Assembly (NCBI GenBank): GCA_964612675.1
Contig: CAZTDD010000022.1
Location: forward strand, 1-61,997
DNA from: CAZTDD01 sp964612675
Lineage (GTDB): Bacteria > Hinthialibacterota > Hinthialibacteria > Hinthialibacterales > JAKPRU01
Direction: 5' to 3'
Length of the DNA: 61,997 nucleotides
Numbering within the stretch: the stretch's first letter is position 1; every line of letters begins with the position of its first letter. This document shows positions 40,201-48,678 of this stretch, in pieces. A program made the position numbers and the translations under genes. Under the pieces are notes generated by a model, which made no database searches, had not been told where the DNA came from, and worked only from the letters and a program-made list of their open reading frames with translations.

Positions 40201-40937
40201 CCTCCATCGCCGTGCTCGCCATCGTCAAACATCTCGACACGACGATAGACGGTGCCATTGTCCTCACCGTGATGGAGGTAAACCGCTCCGATATCTCCGT
40301 CCACGTCAAACACGCGGGCGGCGACCGTAACAGACTCTCCGGGCTCGGGAATTCTGGGCGTATGATCGACCGCCGTAATAACGGGAGGCAGATCCTCGGT
40401 GAACACGGAATTCCGTTCGCCCGGCGTTCCTTGCGGTGAAGAAGCATCCCACGAAGACGCCAGTTCGGAGGGCAATCGAGGATTTAGTCGTTCCAGTGAC
40501 GAGCCGTTTCCGTCGGCCAGTTCCGACCACGGTGTGCGGTCGTCGTAGGTGACCGACTCCACACAGGCACCGGCAGCATCGAACAGCCGTACCGCATCGC
40601 CTGAATTCGCGAAGTCAAAAGAGAATCCTGTAACGTCGACGTCAAATCCATAGAGCGTACGAAACATCTCCGCAGAATCGGCGATTACGAGGTATCCGTT
40701 GCCGTCGATCTGCGTCTCTTCCGGCAGAACAAATGTGTGGTCGTCTTCCTGATCCCGCAAGATCCAACCGCCAAGGTCCACGGCGGTTTGAGAAGGATTC
40801 AGAAGTTCCACATATTCGAGATCGCTTTGCTGAGTGTTGTACATGATCTCATTGATGACAACCTGGGAAGGCACGGATTTGACGGATAGTACAAGAAGCA
40901 GCACGAGGAAAAGAGAGCGTTTTGGGAAGTAAGCCAT
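37299..40937 (-). CDS. Secreted CotH-kinase/lamin-tail/LamG multidomain protein
   Basis: Starting at MAYFPKRSLF gives about 1212 residues with a signal peptide (SLFLVLLLVLSVKSVPS). Domains in order: lamin-tail domain (VVINEIMYNTQQSDLEYVEL to about residue 165), a beta-sandwich (PPVITAVDHTPRIPEPG), a CotH-like kinase domain (about 295-640, with FYDGDTVYYAVHIRHRGRSR, RFHINGKSADGIPYRVAIEN and ILAWDLNGTFNYSSNHESL), a cadherin/Ig-like part, a LamG-like jelly roll (GRLGRAVYLDGSNDYVRVSD), a second lamin-tail-like stretch, and a C-terminal Ig-like module (TQMRISNHPNFTSEW). CotH kinases phosphorylate spore-coat or extracellular proteins; many such bacterial homologues are uncharacterised. The architecture is common in Planctomycete-type genomes. 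It is divergent from the pseudopilin gene. Confidence 0.9.
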   Translation of the reverse strand: MAYFPKRSLFLVLLLVLSVKSVPSQVVINEIMYNTQQSDLEYVELLNPSQTAVDLGGWILRDQEDDHTFVLPEETQIDGNGYLVIADSAEMFRTLYGFDVDVTGFSFDFANSGDAVRLFDAAGACVESVTYDDRTPWSELADGNGSSLERLNPRLPSELASSWDASSPQGTPGERNSVFTEDLPPVITAVDHTPRIPEPGESVTVAARVFDVDGDIGAVYLHHGEDNGTVYRRVEMFDDGEHGDGGAGDRVYGAQIPGADLSSILRFYIEAVDTQDLVTSFPKKGGAEPLLTVVERRLEERVPILRIVMRPEVQRQFLDQYRTDIYSPATFYDGDTVYYAVHIRHRGRSRSQNARFKIRFPHSQLYRNKIRRLNLNGTDPNSLLQEYLSYQLYGDAGLPNLESEIVRFHINGKSADGIPYRVAIENPGSQFLRRHHFFKDDNGNLYKTTLDGTPQNKATWRYVGDDPSLYQDCYIKQTNEEEADWSDIVRFCRILTVVDTWDPRYTQAVRSVLETDVFLKWMAVSALVAHWDSPYTDHGHNYVLYNDPTTGLLNILAWDLNGTFNYSSNHESLNYRKHYTHIRSTKFEAINKILNHPVFGGQYYKEIDRLMDTLFTQNTMDRRIDEAAHLLHRSSSQVSYLKNYVRHRRIDLANWINRSKGMAFLTKPVYQALVGDMYVYHAAAVDYRRDNPIRYELREGPNWLSVDENTGVVSGTPSAEGRFEVVLAAITEDGTEVLQTYTLQVTDPRPSLIMTFNEATGFANDLSDNENRGDLRGDAKRVDGRLGRAVYLDGSNDYVRVSDSDSLDLSGEVTVEAWIQPDSISGGNPVIVTKGTDDLYNYALMLGYGPFSWDRMEPCFMPHRFDIEHRVTYGRKEIEAQLVGRRWYHIAGTYSSETERVRVYCNDRRICESASRALMPENDAPLMIGLSGGRCFRGAVDDVKILPFAKWSFAAGLCLSRVEVSGISPAQDRVGLALSDHRRDSINTGDYAIYLMNAGKWLPLPEVELRGGESVTWWMDDLGLDEPLRLDEILALYPLSSMGEPSRRTILDMVAWGPTAPSVANPGVQAAVWLNGRSLSLGDNEPSAMTLINFCDNDEMDEDWTVQKQEVSGPEIQSVIINGGAVETDERQVEITLSVTGNPTQMRISNHPNFTSEWREFSSDVTWLLSEEDGPQTVYIQVADSTGERSEVETDMIVLDMETGVEDWEVRM

Positions 40938-41119
40938 TTCAAACCTTGGTATCGAAGACTCATTCATCAAACATAAATTCATGTCTTGCAATAGTATAAT
41001 AACGATAGGACAGAGCGTCAGGCCTAAATTCTCTAAATTTTCTATTGTCTTGGATGCCGATTGCCTCTATGATTCGGGCGTGTCTTTGTCCAAAGATACG
41101 TGTCGGAGGGACGGATGCG

Positions 41120-41746
41120 ATGACCGGCACGCGCCGTGCTTTCACGTTGATTGAGCTCTTGATCGTGGTGGCCATCATCGGAGTGCTGGCCGCCATTGCC
41201 GTACCGAATTTTATGAACGCCCAGGTGCGTGCGAAAGTCTCGCGTGTCCAAGCGGATCTGCGTTCGTTTGGAACCGCGCTGGAGACATACTACCTGGATC
41301 ACAACGACTACCCGCGGGACGAAACGGACTCCGATAAGTACCACAAATACATGACGAATCCCTGCTGTTTTCCGCTGACCACACCGGTCGCCTACATGTC
41401 CGACATCACCATGCGCGATCCGTTCATGAAAGAGTTGCAAATCCTCCAACAAGAGCTGGGTGGAGGCCACACCGGTTCGTATTCCTATTTCCACTATCGC
41501 GAGCGGCTCGGCCAGTATTTCGTCAATCATCCCCGTGTCTATCGAAAAGCGTTCTGTGTACTGAGCCAGGGACCGGACTTCCAGCCTGATTTTCTTCATA
41601 TGATGCCCGGCTATGTGGCGTACCCGAATGGAACGTTTCCGTGGTCGCCGACGACGTACGCAGCAAGCAATGGAACGATGAGCCGGGGAGACATCGCGTT
41701 CTTCGGCGGCGACTCTCCAATCGCTGGGGGTCTGTACGGGGGATAG
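41120..41746 (+). CDS. Type II secretion/type IV pseudopilin-like protein
   Basis: The start at MTGTRRAFTLIELLIVVAII has a GGAGGG site nine bases upstream. The short basic leader ends in a prepilin peptidase site (RRA|FTLIE), followed by a hydrophobic helix FTLIELLIVVAIIGVLAAIA and VPNFMNAQVRAKVSRVQADL. Residue Glu5 of the mature protein is present. The globular part (ETYYLDHNDYPRDETDSDKY) has the T2SG-like core. Such single, non-clustered pseudopilins with a 'YP' loop and a Ser/Gly/Asp-rich end (RGDIAFFGGDSPIAGGLYGG) are multiplied in Sumerlaeota/Planctomycete-type genomes. It may be a minor pilin or a surface adhesin. No other pilus gene is adjacent. Confidence 0.88.
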   Translation: MTGTRRAFTLIELLIVVAIIGVLAAIAVPNFMNAQVRAKVSRVQADLRSFGTALETYYLDHNDYPRDETDSDKYHKYMTNPCCFPLTTPVAYMSDITMRDPFMKELQILQQELGGGHTGSYSYFHYRERLGQYFVNHPRVYRKAFCVLSQGPDFQPDFLHMMPGYVAYPNGTFPWSPTTYAASNGTMSRGDIAFFGGDSPIAGGLYGG

Positions 41747-41807
41747 TATTCCTCAGAAATCACAACCAATCCGTCATTCCGAGCCGCAGACCTCAGAGAT
41801 CAACAAT

Positions 41808-43043
41808 TCACAACATCGCTCTGACGACGCCATAGGGGTTCGTCGCGCTGGATACATAATGGGGAACTTTTCGATACTCCCCGTTGATGCACTCGTGGAT
41901 CCCATGGTTTTGGTAATCAACGACCAACGCGTTGAACATTTCCGCGGCTTTCTCCGGATTGCGCCGGGCCAAAACAGCGATAACCCAGCCGCTCGCCGTC
42001 CCCCAGAACGCACCGTTCTGGTAAGTACCCGGTTTGATCGGGATCAGCATACGCTCCCAGAACTGTCCCGCAGGGAGATGTCGGACCTGCCCATGCGAGA
42101 CAATCGACGAGTAGTTCCGATCCAGGTATTCGGCAATGCGCGCCGATTGACGTCGGGAGGCCGCACCGACATACACCGCGTAGGCGCTGCCCCAGATATC
42201 GATTTGGCGACAGTCCTCGCTTGCAGCGAAAAACATCCCCGAGTCCTCATCCCACAAAGTATCGAGACTCGAACGAATACGCCTGGCTTGCTTCCTATAC
42301 TTGGCCGCGTCTCCCGCACCGGACCGGCGGCAGAGATCTGCGAGATCGTTGCAGGCTTCCCAATAGAGAAGCGATGAGAACAGAAGATCGCCGGATTTTG
42401 CAATCGTATCGGTGAATCCAAACGGCGACTGCGGATCGTTCGGGTCGTTCCATACTAGTCCAGTCGGAGAGCGTTTTAGAAAGTCCATACCCCGCTCGAT
42501 CGCGCCTTCCACTTCGGAGAAGAAAGAGAGATCTCCGCGTCGATTCACATCGAGAATGACTAATTTCGCCATGAAGGGTCCATTGTCTTTCGCGTGATCG
42601 TTAATTGGATTGGATTCGCCTCCGGGGCTGTAAACCGCCACGCCGTCCTCACGGACACGGTCCGGCATGCAACCATCGGGCCGCTGTCCGTGAAGCAAAT
42701 AGCGAACAGCCTCATGAACCTCGCGGTCTTCCAACAAATCCCCGGCATACTCGACCATAAATGCGAAATCTCTCGTCCATAGCGCTCGGTAATTACCGAT
42801 ACCATCCGGTGTAAATAACGACGTCCCGTCATGGGCCTGGATTTGACACCCTTCCAGTTGCCGATCGGCCGCGACCCGAAGCCAGGCGAATTTCTCCATG
42901 TCGATATTTCTCCGGAACGTGTCGAGAGTCTCTTCGGAGGTCCTAAATCGTCTTGCGGTATCGGTAGAGTATTGGCAGCCGGCGCAGAGGATGAGAAATA
43001 ATACAAAGAAGAATGGGATTACATAACGATGGATGTAGGACAT
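41808..43043 (-). CDS. Lipoprotein with an alpha/alpha-barrel glycosidase fold
   Basis: The start at MSYIHRYVIPFFFVLFLILC gives about 411 residues with a lipobox-like LCAGC (Cys23). The body shows repeated helical hairpins of a (alpha/alpha)6 barrel: ALWTRDFAFMVEYAGDLLED, AVRYLLHGQRPDGCMPDRVR, NDHAKDNGPFMAKLVILDVN, GLVWNDPNDPQSPFGFTDTI, SGDLLFSSLLYWEACNDLAD, LWDEDSGMFFAASEDC and YQNGAFWGTASGWVIAVLAR. WTRDFAF with a neighbouring acid, and the WDEDSGMFF and NGAFWGT segments, resemble GH15-/GH37-like six-hairpin glycosidases. The substrate is not evident; catalytic acids are likely Asp/Glu in WTRD and the C-terminal half. It is anchored in the outer or inner membrane. Confidence 0.82.
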   Translation of the reverse strand: MSYIHRYVIPFFFVLFLILCAGCQYSTDTARRFRTSEETLDTFRRNIDMEKFAWLRVAADRQLEGCQIQAHDGTSLFTPDGIGNYRALWTRDFAFMVEYAGDLLEDREVHEAVRYLLHGQRPDGCMPDRVREDGVAVYSPGGESNPINDHAKDNGPFMAKLVILDVNRRGDLSFFSEVEGAIERGMDFLKRSPTGLVWNDPNDPQSPFGFTDTIAKSGDLLFSSLLYWEACNDLADLCRRSGAGDAAKYRKQARRIRSSLDTLWDEDSGMFFAASEDCRQIDIWGSAYAVYVGAASRRQSARIAEYLDRNYSSIVSHGQVRHLPAGQFWERMLIPIKPGTYQNGAFWGTASGWVIAVLARRNPEKAAEMFNALVVDYQNHGIHECINGEYRKVPHYVSSATNPYGVVRAML

Positions 43044-43394
43044 GGCAATACCTGGCGAGCCTGAATAAAGTTGCTTCTGCAATTCAAGTTTTTTCGACTC
43101 CTCTGTATCTCCCCTTACTGCAGCCACGCAAGCGTGGCCCGGGGAGAATAACGGAACCGAGGCGTTTTCTCTTTTTCCTCCCCCGAAGATCGGGGGAGGT
43201 TCGGAGGGGGTTGAAATCCGTTCGACTCACTTTTTGCAACACTGTCGGGGGGAGAAGTCCTTGTTCTGTCCGCTCGCTGGTTCTGCGACGGTCTCCGAGC
43301 CTCGCCCTTCCGACAAAGCACTCGGTCTTCTATTCCCTTAATGACGTTGCTCTCGCACCTGCCCCGATCTTCACGGGAATTTGCTCGGTACCAT
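43044..43394. repeat. Gene-free stretch with two palindromic repeat units
   Basis: Within this 350-base gap two stems stand out: GCCACGC-AA-GCGTGGC (43123-43138) and CCTCCCCCGA-AGA-TCGGGGGAGG (43177-43199), the latter followed by TTCGGAGGGGGTTG. Both look like dispersed intergenic elements. The rest has no ORF I can support. Confidence 0.7.
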
Positions 43395-45047
43395 TTAGCC
43401 CGCTGCCTCTTGTTTGGCCTTGCGAGCGGCCTTTTTCGCCTCTCGCATGGCTTTGATCCGTTCGAGTTCCTCTTTTTCTTTTTGCTCGCGTTCCCGTTTG
43501 GCCATCTCGAGTTCGATCATTCGCCGGAACAGGCCGCCGCCTTTCAGGGTCTCTTTCACTTCGTCCGTGTACGGACAGTTGTAATAGAAGAACTCGCGGA
43601 TTTTCTTGTCCAATTTTGGGACACGTCGGGGCTCGTTCAGCATCCAATGCATATAATTGTCGCGGAAGAGCTGCTTCATATCTTGTCGTTGTTCTTTCAT
43701 GCTGAACATCGCGAGGAATTTCCCGGTCAGCCCTTCGCTCAACCAATAGTGCATGGCTTCTTCTTTTGCGAAGGTCCATCGGAAGTCCGACAGGGCGTCG
43801 ATCAAGGTCTTGAGAGAGTACCGGGGCGGGAAGAGACACGCCATCAGGCGGGGACCGGTTCGTTTGTTGCCGGGGCTCCACGGTTCCCAGCACGCAGAGC
43901 GCGTACCGTACCCGGGAAGAATCAGCCAAAGCGGCTGTACCTCGATATCCTCACCTTTGTATTTGCGCTGGAACATTTGGTAATCAAAGGGAATCAGCAT
44001 CTTGTACGTTTTGTACACCCACTCGCGCAGCAAAAGCGGGTTGTCTCGCGACGGTGTACAAAAATCCGATGTCAGTACGGCGATCAAATTCGCTCTCGGG
44101 CCGACGACCATGCGCTGCATCTGCGGGATATTGATCAACTCATACTGAACACATTTGTCGCCCGCCGGGTTCTTGTCCGGCTTACCGCCGTCGAGCGCCA
44201 TTTCATCGATGGAACTGAATTTAAGATCCTTCTTGTAAATGGCTTCTAGCCATTCATCGAGATAATAAACTCCCGTATCGCCGACCGTGCTGTTCTCGTT
44301 GTAAACCGTTTTCCAAAGATCCTCCGTCAGCCAATCCGGATCGACCACACCAAAGCGAAGGAAAAGCCTTTTCGGCCACGAAAGATCTTCATATCCGACG
44401 CGTTTCCCCATCCTTGCTACGGCATCCCAATAGACACTCGTGATTCGCAGATAGATATTTCGTTTCTCGTCGGGCTGACAGTCCTTGAGTTGGTCGATTC
44501 CCCGCAAAAGCGGATCGACAATTTCTTCGTCTTCACCGTCCAGGACTTGTTTAGTGAACTCTCCAGGTTCGAAAGCCGGAGGGAGAATGTCCGGCACCGG
44601 CAGGATAACCGGGTCGTTTTGCGGGTGAGGATAGGGCGCCCCGTCTCGATCAGGCGCTTTCGGGGCTTCGCCCATTTCGATTTCACGCGATTCCGGAGGT
44701 GGAGCTGCGGGACCGGCACCCAGACTGACGGGGCCGCCGGATTCCGACTTCGCCTCTTCGGCGGGAGCCTCTTCGGCAGCCGCCTGTTCATCGGGCTGTT
44801 CGTCACTCGCTGCGCTCGCTATCGCCCCCTTTGCCTTTTGAGGTATGAACTGAGGTGTTTTCGCGTCGCCGGATTGGGCAACCGCAGCAGCGGGTTTCGC
44901 CCCTGCGCTTGCTCCCGTAGCCGAAACACCGGCGTCTTTGGAGTCCTTGAGCTGCGATTCCAGGAAACGAACGCGCTTTTCCAACTTGCGGATATAGGCA
45001 ACGAGTTGTTCACGCGAGGGCGGCTTCTTCACTTTCTCTTCAGTCAT
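43395..45047 (-). CDS. Uncharacterised cytosolic protein with coiled-coil and Ala/Pro/Glu linker
   Basis: I do not recognise this 550-residue protein. It starts with a coiled coil (REQLVAYIRKLEKRVRFLES), then a low-complexity Ala/Glu/Pro/Ser linker (about 40-140), a folded middle (GIDQLKDCQPDEKRNIYLRI, WLTEDLWKTVYNENSTVGDT, MRMVVGPRANLIAV-type strand at MQRMVVGPRANLIAVLTSDF, LREWVYKTYKMLIPFDYQMF) and a long basic/acidic C-terminal helix (MIELEMAKREREQKEKEELE). No leader or membrane segment is seen. Such a layout suggests a scaffold or multi-subunit adaptor, but nothing more can be said. It is divergent from the glycosyltransferase genes by 220 bases. Confidence 0.65.
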   Translation of the reverse strand: MTEEKVKKPPSREQLVAYIRKLEKRVRFLESQLKDSKDAGVSATGASAGAKPAAAVAQSGDAKTPQFIPQKAKGAIASAASDEQPDEQAAAEEAPAEEAKSESGGPVSLGAGPAAPPPESREIEMGEAPKAPDRDGAPYPHPQNDPVILPVPDILPPAFEPGEFTKQVLDGEDEEIVDPLLRGIDQLKDCQPDEKRNIYLRITSVYWDAVARMGKRVGYEDLSWPKRLFLRFGVVDPDWLTEDLWKTVYNENSTVGDTGVYYLDEWLEAIYKKDLKFSSIDEMALDGGKPDKNPAGDKCVQYELINIPQMQRMVVGPRANLIAVLTSDFCTPSRDNPLLLREWVYKTYKMLIPFDYQMFQRKYKGEDIEVQPLWLILPGYGTRSACWEPWSPGNKRTGPRLMACLFPPRYSLKTLIDALSDFRWTFAKEEAMHYWLSEGLTGKFLAMFSMKEQRQDMKQLFRDNYMHWMLNEPRRVPKLDKKIREFFYYNCPYTDEVKETLKGGGLFRRMIELEMAKREREQKEKEELERIKAMREAKKAARKAKQEAAG

Positions 45048-45267
45048 AACGTCCCCTCACCCCTTGGTCTGGTGTCTACGACAAACGCCCCTAAGCAGTC
45101 AAAGGGATGGTAAGTATCCTCGGTCACATTCTACTATAGCAGAGGCGATTACGAGACCAATAGCGTCCCACCCCACGCCCCGCCGTTCCGGCGGTTGTCT
45201 GGGGGTCGCCCCCGAACCTTCCCTAGTTTGTCCACGGCACGCACAATGCGTCTACGGAGGATGAGTC

Positions 45268-46665
45268 ATGGCGAGCGTTCTGTTGATGGGGGTTGGCCCG
45301 CTTCCCTGCTACCGGTCGAACACACTCTACGGTTTCGGCATCCGCACCTGGCAGTTCCTTCTGCCTCTTCTCGCGGACGGTCACAAAGTCATTATGGCGA
45401 CATCCGAGTTCGGCCAATCGGGCGACTCGGTAGATGTCAACTACAGGCATAAACCGTCTCTCTGGGGAGATGTTGTGCATATTCCGATGCCGGAACCGAA
45501 CGAACAAAACAGGGGGGCTCTGCTGGGCCGTCTGCAGCAGCTGATTTCGGAATATCAGCCTGTAGCGGTAGTCACTGCCGGTTCGACGATTTCATCCTCA
45601 CTGGCTTGTGCTCTAGACACTTCCCTTCCCGTTTGGGCCGACCTGTTCGGCGATCTACTGGCGGAAGCGCAAGCAAAATCGGCCTTTGCGGGCAGTGAAC
45701 AGCTCGAGTTTTTCCACAGCGTCTACCTCCCGATCCTCCGACGCGCCGACATATTTTCCTCCGTATCGCAGGCACAGCGTTTCGCCACTATCGGTCAACT
45801 GGGTATCCTCGGCCGACTGGATCATCACACGCTGGGATATGACTTTGTCCACACAATCCCGTGCGCCTTCGACGGCACAATCAGTCCCGTGCACCGAAAG
45901 CGCGTGCTGCGAGGCGAAACTGTATCGCACACCGATTTCGTAATCCTGTGTAGCGGCGGATTCAATACCTGGGCGGACGTCCGTACGTTATTTAAAGGAC
46001 TCGACGCAGCAATGTCGGAGAACCGGAAGATCCACGTCGTCGTGACAGGAGGCGCGATCTCGGGGCACCACGAGGAAGGATACAACTTCTTCACAAAATC
46101 GATCAAACAATCGCCGAACCGCGACAGGTACCACACCATGGGGTGGGTGCCGACAGAAGACGTGGATGCTTACATGCAGGAAGCGGATCTGGGCATCAAT
46201 GTAGACCTCGACATCACCGAAACGCTTCTCGGCAGCCGAAACCGCTTCCTGTCGTGGATCCAGGCCGGCCTCCCGATCCTAACGACAGTTGTTAGCGACA
46301 TTTCACGGATACTCCATCGAAACGATCTCTGTTTTGGCATCCCGCCCGGCGATCCGGAACGACTGAAAGAGGCGATCCTTTACGCCGCCGATCACGAGAC
46401 CGAGCGGAAAGAGATCGCTGTGCGCGCACGAGAATTCGGGCATTCGCATTTCACCTTCGAAGTGACCACCGAGCCCCTGCGCCGGTGGGTGGAAAATCCA
46501 GCCGTCTCGCCGGACAACAAAGCAAGACAGAAGAAGAAAACCCCGGTTCATCCACTGGACGCGAAGATCAGTGGCTGGCTGGAACAGAAACCCGTTGTCT
46601 CGGAAACCGCGCAACAGAGTGCAGGACTGTTTCAGCGCGTTGTCCGGAGGCTACAGAACCCATGA
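45268..46665 (+). CDS. GT4-like glycosyltransferase
   Basis: A GGAGG site lies eight bases before the ATG. The 465-residue protein has a GT-B shape: an N-terminal half with GPLPCYRSNTLYGFGIRTWQ and AVVTAGSTISSSLACALDTS, and a C-terminal donor domain with HTDFVILCSGGFNTWADVRT, KIHVVVTGGAISGHHEEGYN, HTMGWVPTEDVDAYMQEADL, then LGSRNRFLSWIQAGLPILTT and an R-x-x-A-R-E-F end. The donor region shows G-x-x-x-W-D/E-type and E-x-x-x-x-S/P-like family segments, but the classic E-x7-E motif is altered, so the sugar donor cannot be named. The last 50 residues are basic and disordered. It is followed 26 bases later by a GT2 gene, likely cotranscribed for surface-glycan synthesis. Confidence 0.87.
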   Translation: MASVLLMGVGPLPCYRSNTLYGFGIRTWQFLLPLLADGHKVIMATSEFGQSGDSVDVNYRHKPSLWGDVVHIPMPEPNEQNRGALLGRLQQLISEYQPVAVVTAGSTISSSLACALDTSLPVWADLFGDLLAEAQAKSAFAGSEQLEFFHSVYLPILRRADIFSSVSQAQRFATIGQLGILGRLDHHTLGYDFVHTIPCAFDGTISPVHRKRVLRGETVSHTDFVILCSGGFNTWADVRTLFKGLDAAMSENRKIHVVVTGGAISGHHEEGYNFFTKSIKQSPNRDRYHTMGWVPTEDVDAYMQEADLGINVDLDITETLLGSRNRFLSWIQAGLPILTTVVSDISRILHRNDLCFGIPPGDPERLKEAILYAADHETERKEIAVRAREFGHSHFTFEVTTEPLRRWVENPAVSPDNKARQKKKTPVHPLDAKISGWLEQKPVVSETAQQSAGLFQRVVRRLQNP

Positions 46666-46691
46666 TTTCGTTTGAATAGGAAAGAAACTTC

Positions 46692-47789
46692 ATGGAACCT
46701 CTGGTTACAATCTGTGTGCCTCATCATGCCGGGTGGTTCCATTTAAGGGATCTCCTGGCTTCTCTACGGCGCGTCCAACCGGAAACTCCGGCGTTCCGTA
46801 TTCTTGTCGTGGACAACGCCTCTCAGGACGGTAGCCGGGACCTGATACACCACCAATTTCCCGAGACGCAGATCCTCGAAATGAGCACAAACACGGGATT
46901 CGCACCGGCTCTCAATACAGCCGCCGAGGCATCCGAGACGCCCTGGCTCGCGTTTCTCAACAACGACATGCGAATTCATCCCGGCTGGCTCGTCGAGGCG
47001 TTCAAAATTGCAGAGTCTCACAAAACAGGCTGTGTCGGCTGCCGAATCCTGTCCTGGGATGGTGCGGAAACACAATTCGCCGGTGGCGAGATCAATCTTC
47101 TGGGGAAGGGATTCGAATGGAATGACGAGGACGTTGACGTTAAGGAAGAACGCGCCCTGCTCTTCCCGTGTGGGGGCGCGATGCTCATTCAGAAGGATTT
47201 GTTTCTCGATAGCGGGGGATTCGATGCGGATTATGAGATGATCTACGAAGACATCGACCTGGGCTGGAGGCTGAATCTGTTCGGTCACGCCGTTCGCTAC
47301 GCACCCAAGTCCATCGTATATCATCGCCGCCATGCATCCCTCGCGCGGGTCGCGTACGCACAAAAAGCGATCTACCTGGAACGGAACAGCCTGGCAACCA
47401 TGTACAAGAACCTGGCCCCGGAGAACTGGGCTGTGGTGATGCCGGAATTGATGCGCCTGGCGATCCATCGGACAGAATCCATGCCCACGGCAAATGCCGC
47501 AAATTACGACCATTTGCGAGGCATTCAGGCGTTCTTCGATGACCTTCCTGGATGGCGAGAAAAAAGAAAGAAGGTTCAGCGGGAGCGGAAAGTGTCGGAC
47601 AAGGCGATCCTCTCCCGTTTCTTCGCTCACCCAGACAGACTATGGGCCTATGCGAAGGAACACAGGGAAGCTCTGTGTTCGGAAGCCTACCTGAGAATCC
47701 GAAAACCGATTCTGGAAAAGATCTCCAGCGCGATAGGACTACAGGCTGACGAGTCCGGCGAGTCGAGCGTCGATCTACCTGCTCCGTAG
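46692..47789 (+). CDS. GT2-family glycosyltransferase (rhamnosyltransferase-like)
   Basis: The 365-residue protein has a GT-A fold: VTICVPHHAGWFHLRDLLAS, the nucleotide-binding VVDNASQDGSRDLI, the DxD-equivalent FLNNDMRIHPGWLVEAFKIA, FPCGGAMLIQKDLFLDSGGF, the acidic catalytic stretch MIYEDIDLGWRLNLFGHAVR and a C-terminal helical part. N-N-D-x-R and the ED-x-D-L-x-x-R motif are typical of rhamnosyl- and related transferases of O-antigen loci. No membrane segments are seen. It follows the GT4-like gene by 26 bases, and its end overlaps the convergent TPR protein gene by 15 bases. Confidence 0.92.
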   Translation: MEPLVTICVPHHAGWFHLRDLLASLRRVQPETPAFRILVVDNASQDGSRDLIHHQFPETQILEMSTNTGFAPALNTAAEASETPWLAFLNNDMRIHPGWLVEAFKIAESHKTGCVGCRILSWDGAETQFAGGEINLLGKGFEWNDEDVDVKEERALLFPCGGAMLIQKDLFLDSGGFDADYEMIYEDIDLGWRLNLFGHAVRYAPKSIVYHRRHASLARVAYAQKAIYLERNSLATMYKNLAPENWAVVMPELMRLAIHRTESMPTANAANYDHLRGIQAFFDDLPGWREKRKKVQRERKVSDKAILSRFFAHPDRLWAYAKEHREALCSEAYLRIRKPILEKISSAIGLQADESGESSVDLPAP

Positions 47790-48383
47790 ATCGGCGAGCG
47801 CTTCGCGTGCCTCTTCTACATACTCGCTCTGCGGATAGTCTCGAATCAGGGTCTCATATTCCTGAACCGCCTTATCGTACTCTTTGAGATATCTGTGGTA
47901 GATCCTGCCGATCCGATACTGGGCTTCGGGGGCGTGCATCGAGTTTGGCCACTCTTCCACAATCTTCCGGAATTCCTCGACACATCGCTCGAAGTACGCG
48001 GGTTGTTCCCGTCGGCGAACATCGAAAATCGCAACGTGCTGAAGTTCCATGGCGACTTTGTATTGGACAACGGAATCGAGACCGGTGCTCTGACTCGTCT
48101 TCTCGATCTGCTCCTGCTGTTGCGACAAGTCCTGCTGTTGGCGATCGATAATCGCTTGCTGCCGCTGAATCGTCTCAGACTGCTGTTCGATGGTCTGTTG
48201 CAGTCGATCGATTTGCACTTGTTGCTTTTGGAGCGTATCGAGGATTTGACGCAACGTTTTTTGAACATCCAGCGGCTGTTCTTGTTGCGAAAAGACACTG
48301 GGAGCTCCCACCCCGGCGATCAGCATAGCAGTCGCCAAAAACGTAATCACACCGCGCGAGTTTCTTTGCAGACGAATCATCAT
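47775..48383 (-). CDS. Periplasmic coiled-coil/TPR protein, YbgF (CpoB)-like
   Basis: I start at MMIRLQRNSRGVITFLATAM (48383); the longer frame to 48461 adds residues unlike a leader. The 202-residue protein has a signal peptide (GVITFLATAMLIAGVGAPSV), a Gln-rich coiled coil (LQKQQVQIDRLQQTIEQQSE, then QRQQAIIDRQQQDLSQQQEQ) and two or three TPR motifs at the end (APEAQYRIGRIYHRYLKEYD, KAVQEYETLIRDYPQSEYVE). That order is the same as in YbgF/CpoB, which links outer-membrane constriction to peptidoglycan synthesis in the Tol-Pal system. No tol genes are adjacent, so a general periplasmic scaffold is also possible. It overlaps the convergent GT2 gene by 15 bases. Confidence 0.85.
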   Translation of the reverse strand: MMIRLQRNSRGVITFLATAMLIAGVGAPSVFSQQEQPLDVQKTLRQILDTLQKQQVQIDRLQQTIEQQSETIQRQQAIIDRQQQDLSQQQEQIEKTSQSTGLDSVVQYKVAMELQHVAIFDVRRREQPAYFERCVEEFRKIVEEWPNSMHAPEAQYRIGRIYHRYLKEYDKAVQEYETLIRDYPQSEYVEEAREALADLRSR

Positions 48384-48678
48384 CCGTTCACCATCCGAAG
48401 TAGTGGCAATAATACGCCCCGCGCCTGCCGTGTGGTTTGGAGTTTCAAAGCCTAACCTCAACAGGTGGGTGCCCTGTAGAGAGCTCTAGTCCCGTCCCTT
48501 ATCGTGAGGGCATGGGTCCCGCTCACCAGAGAGGGCTCCCGATAGGCTTACATCGCCTCGAAATCTTCCTAACCATCACCAGCGGCGCAGGGTACATTAG
48601 CACATTATCAAATCCGCGGTAGTCGTTCAACATCGCCGCAACGTCCATCGAGCCCATCGAAATGACGCGTCGGTCTGC
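48384..48678. other. Intergenic stretch without a supported gene
   Basis: These 295 bases contain the upstream region of the TPR gene and the 3' flank of the CAP gene. After the CAP stop the same minus-strand frame stays open for some 46 codons (MGSMDVAAMLNDYRGFDNVL), about what chance allows. No terminator hairpin is evident. Confidence 0.5.

Noticed and set aside
43013..43456. 147-codon + strand frame through the palindromes
   Set aside because: Its translation is dominated by the repeat elements and the antisense of two real genes, so it is not coding.
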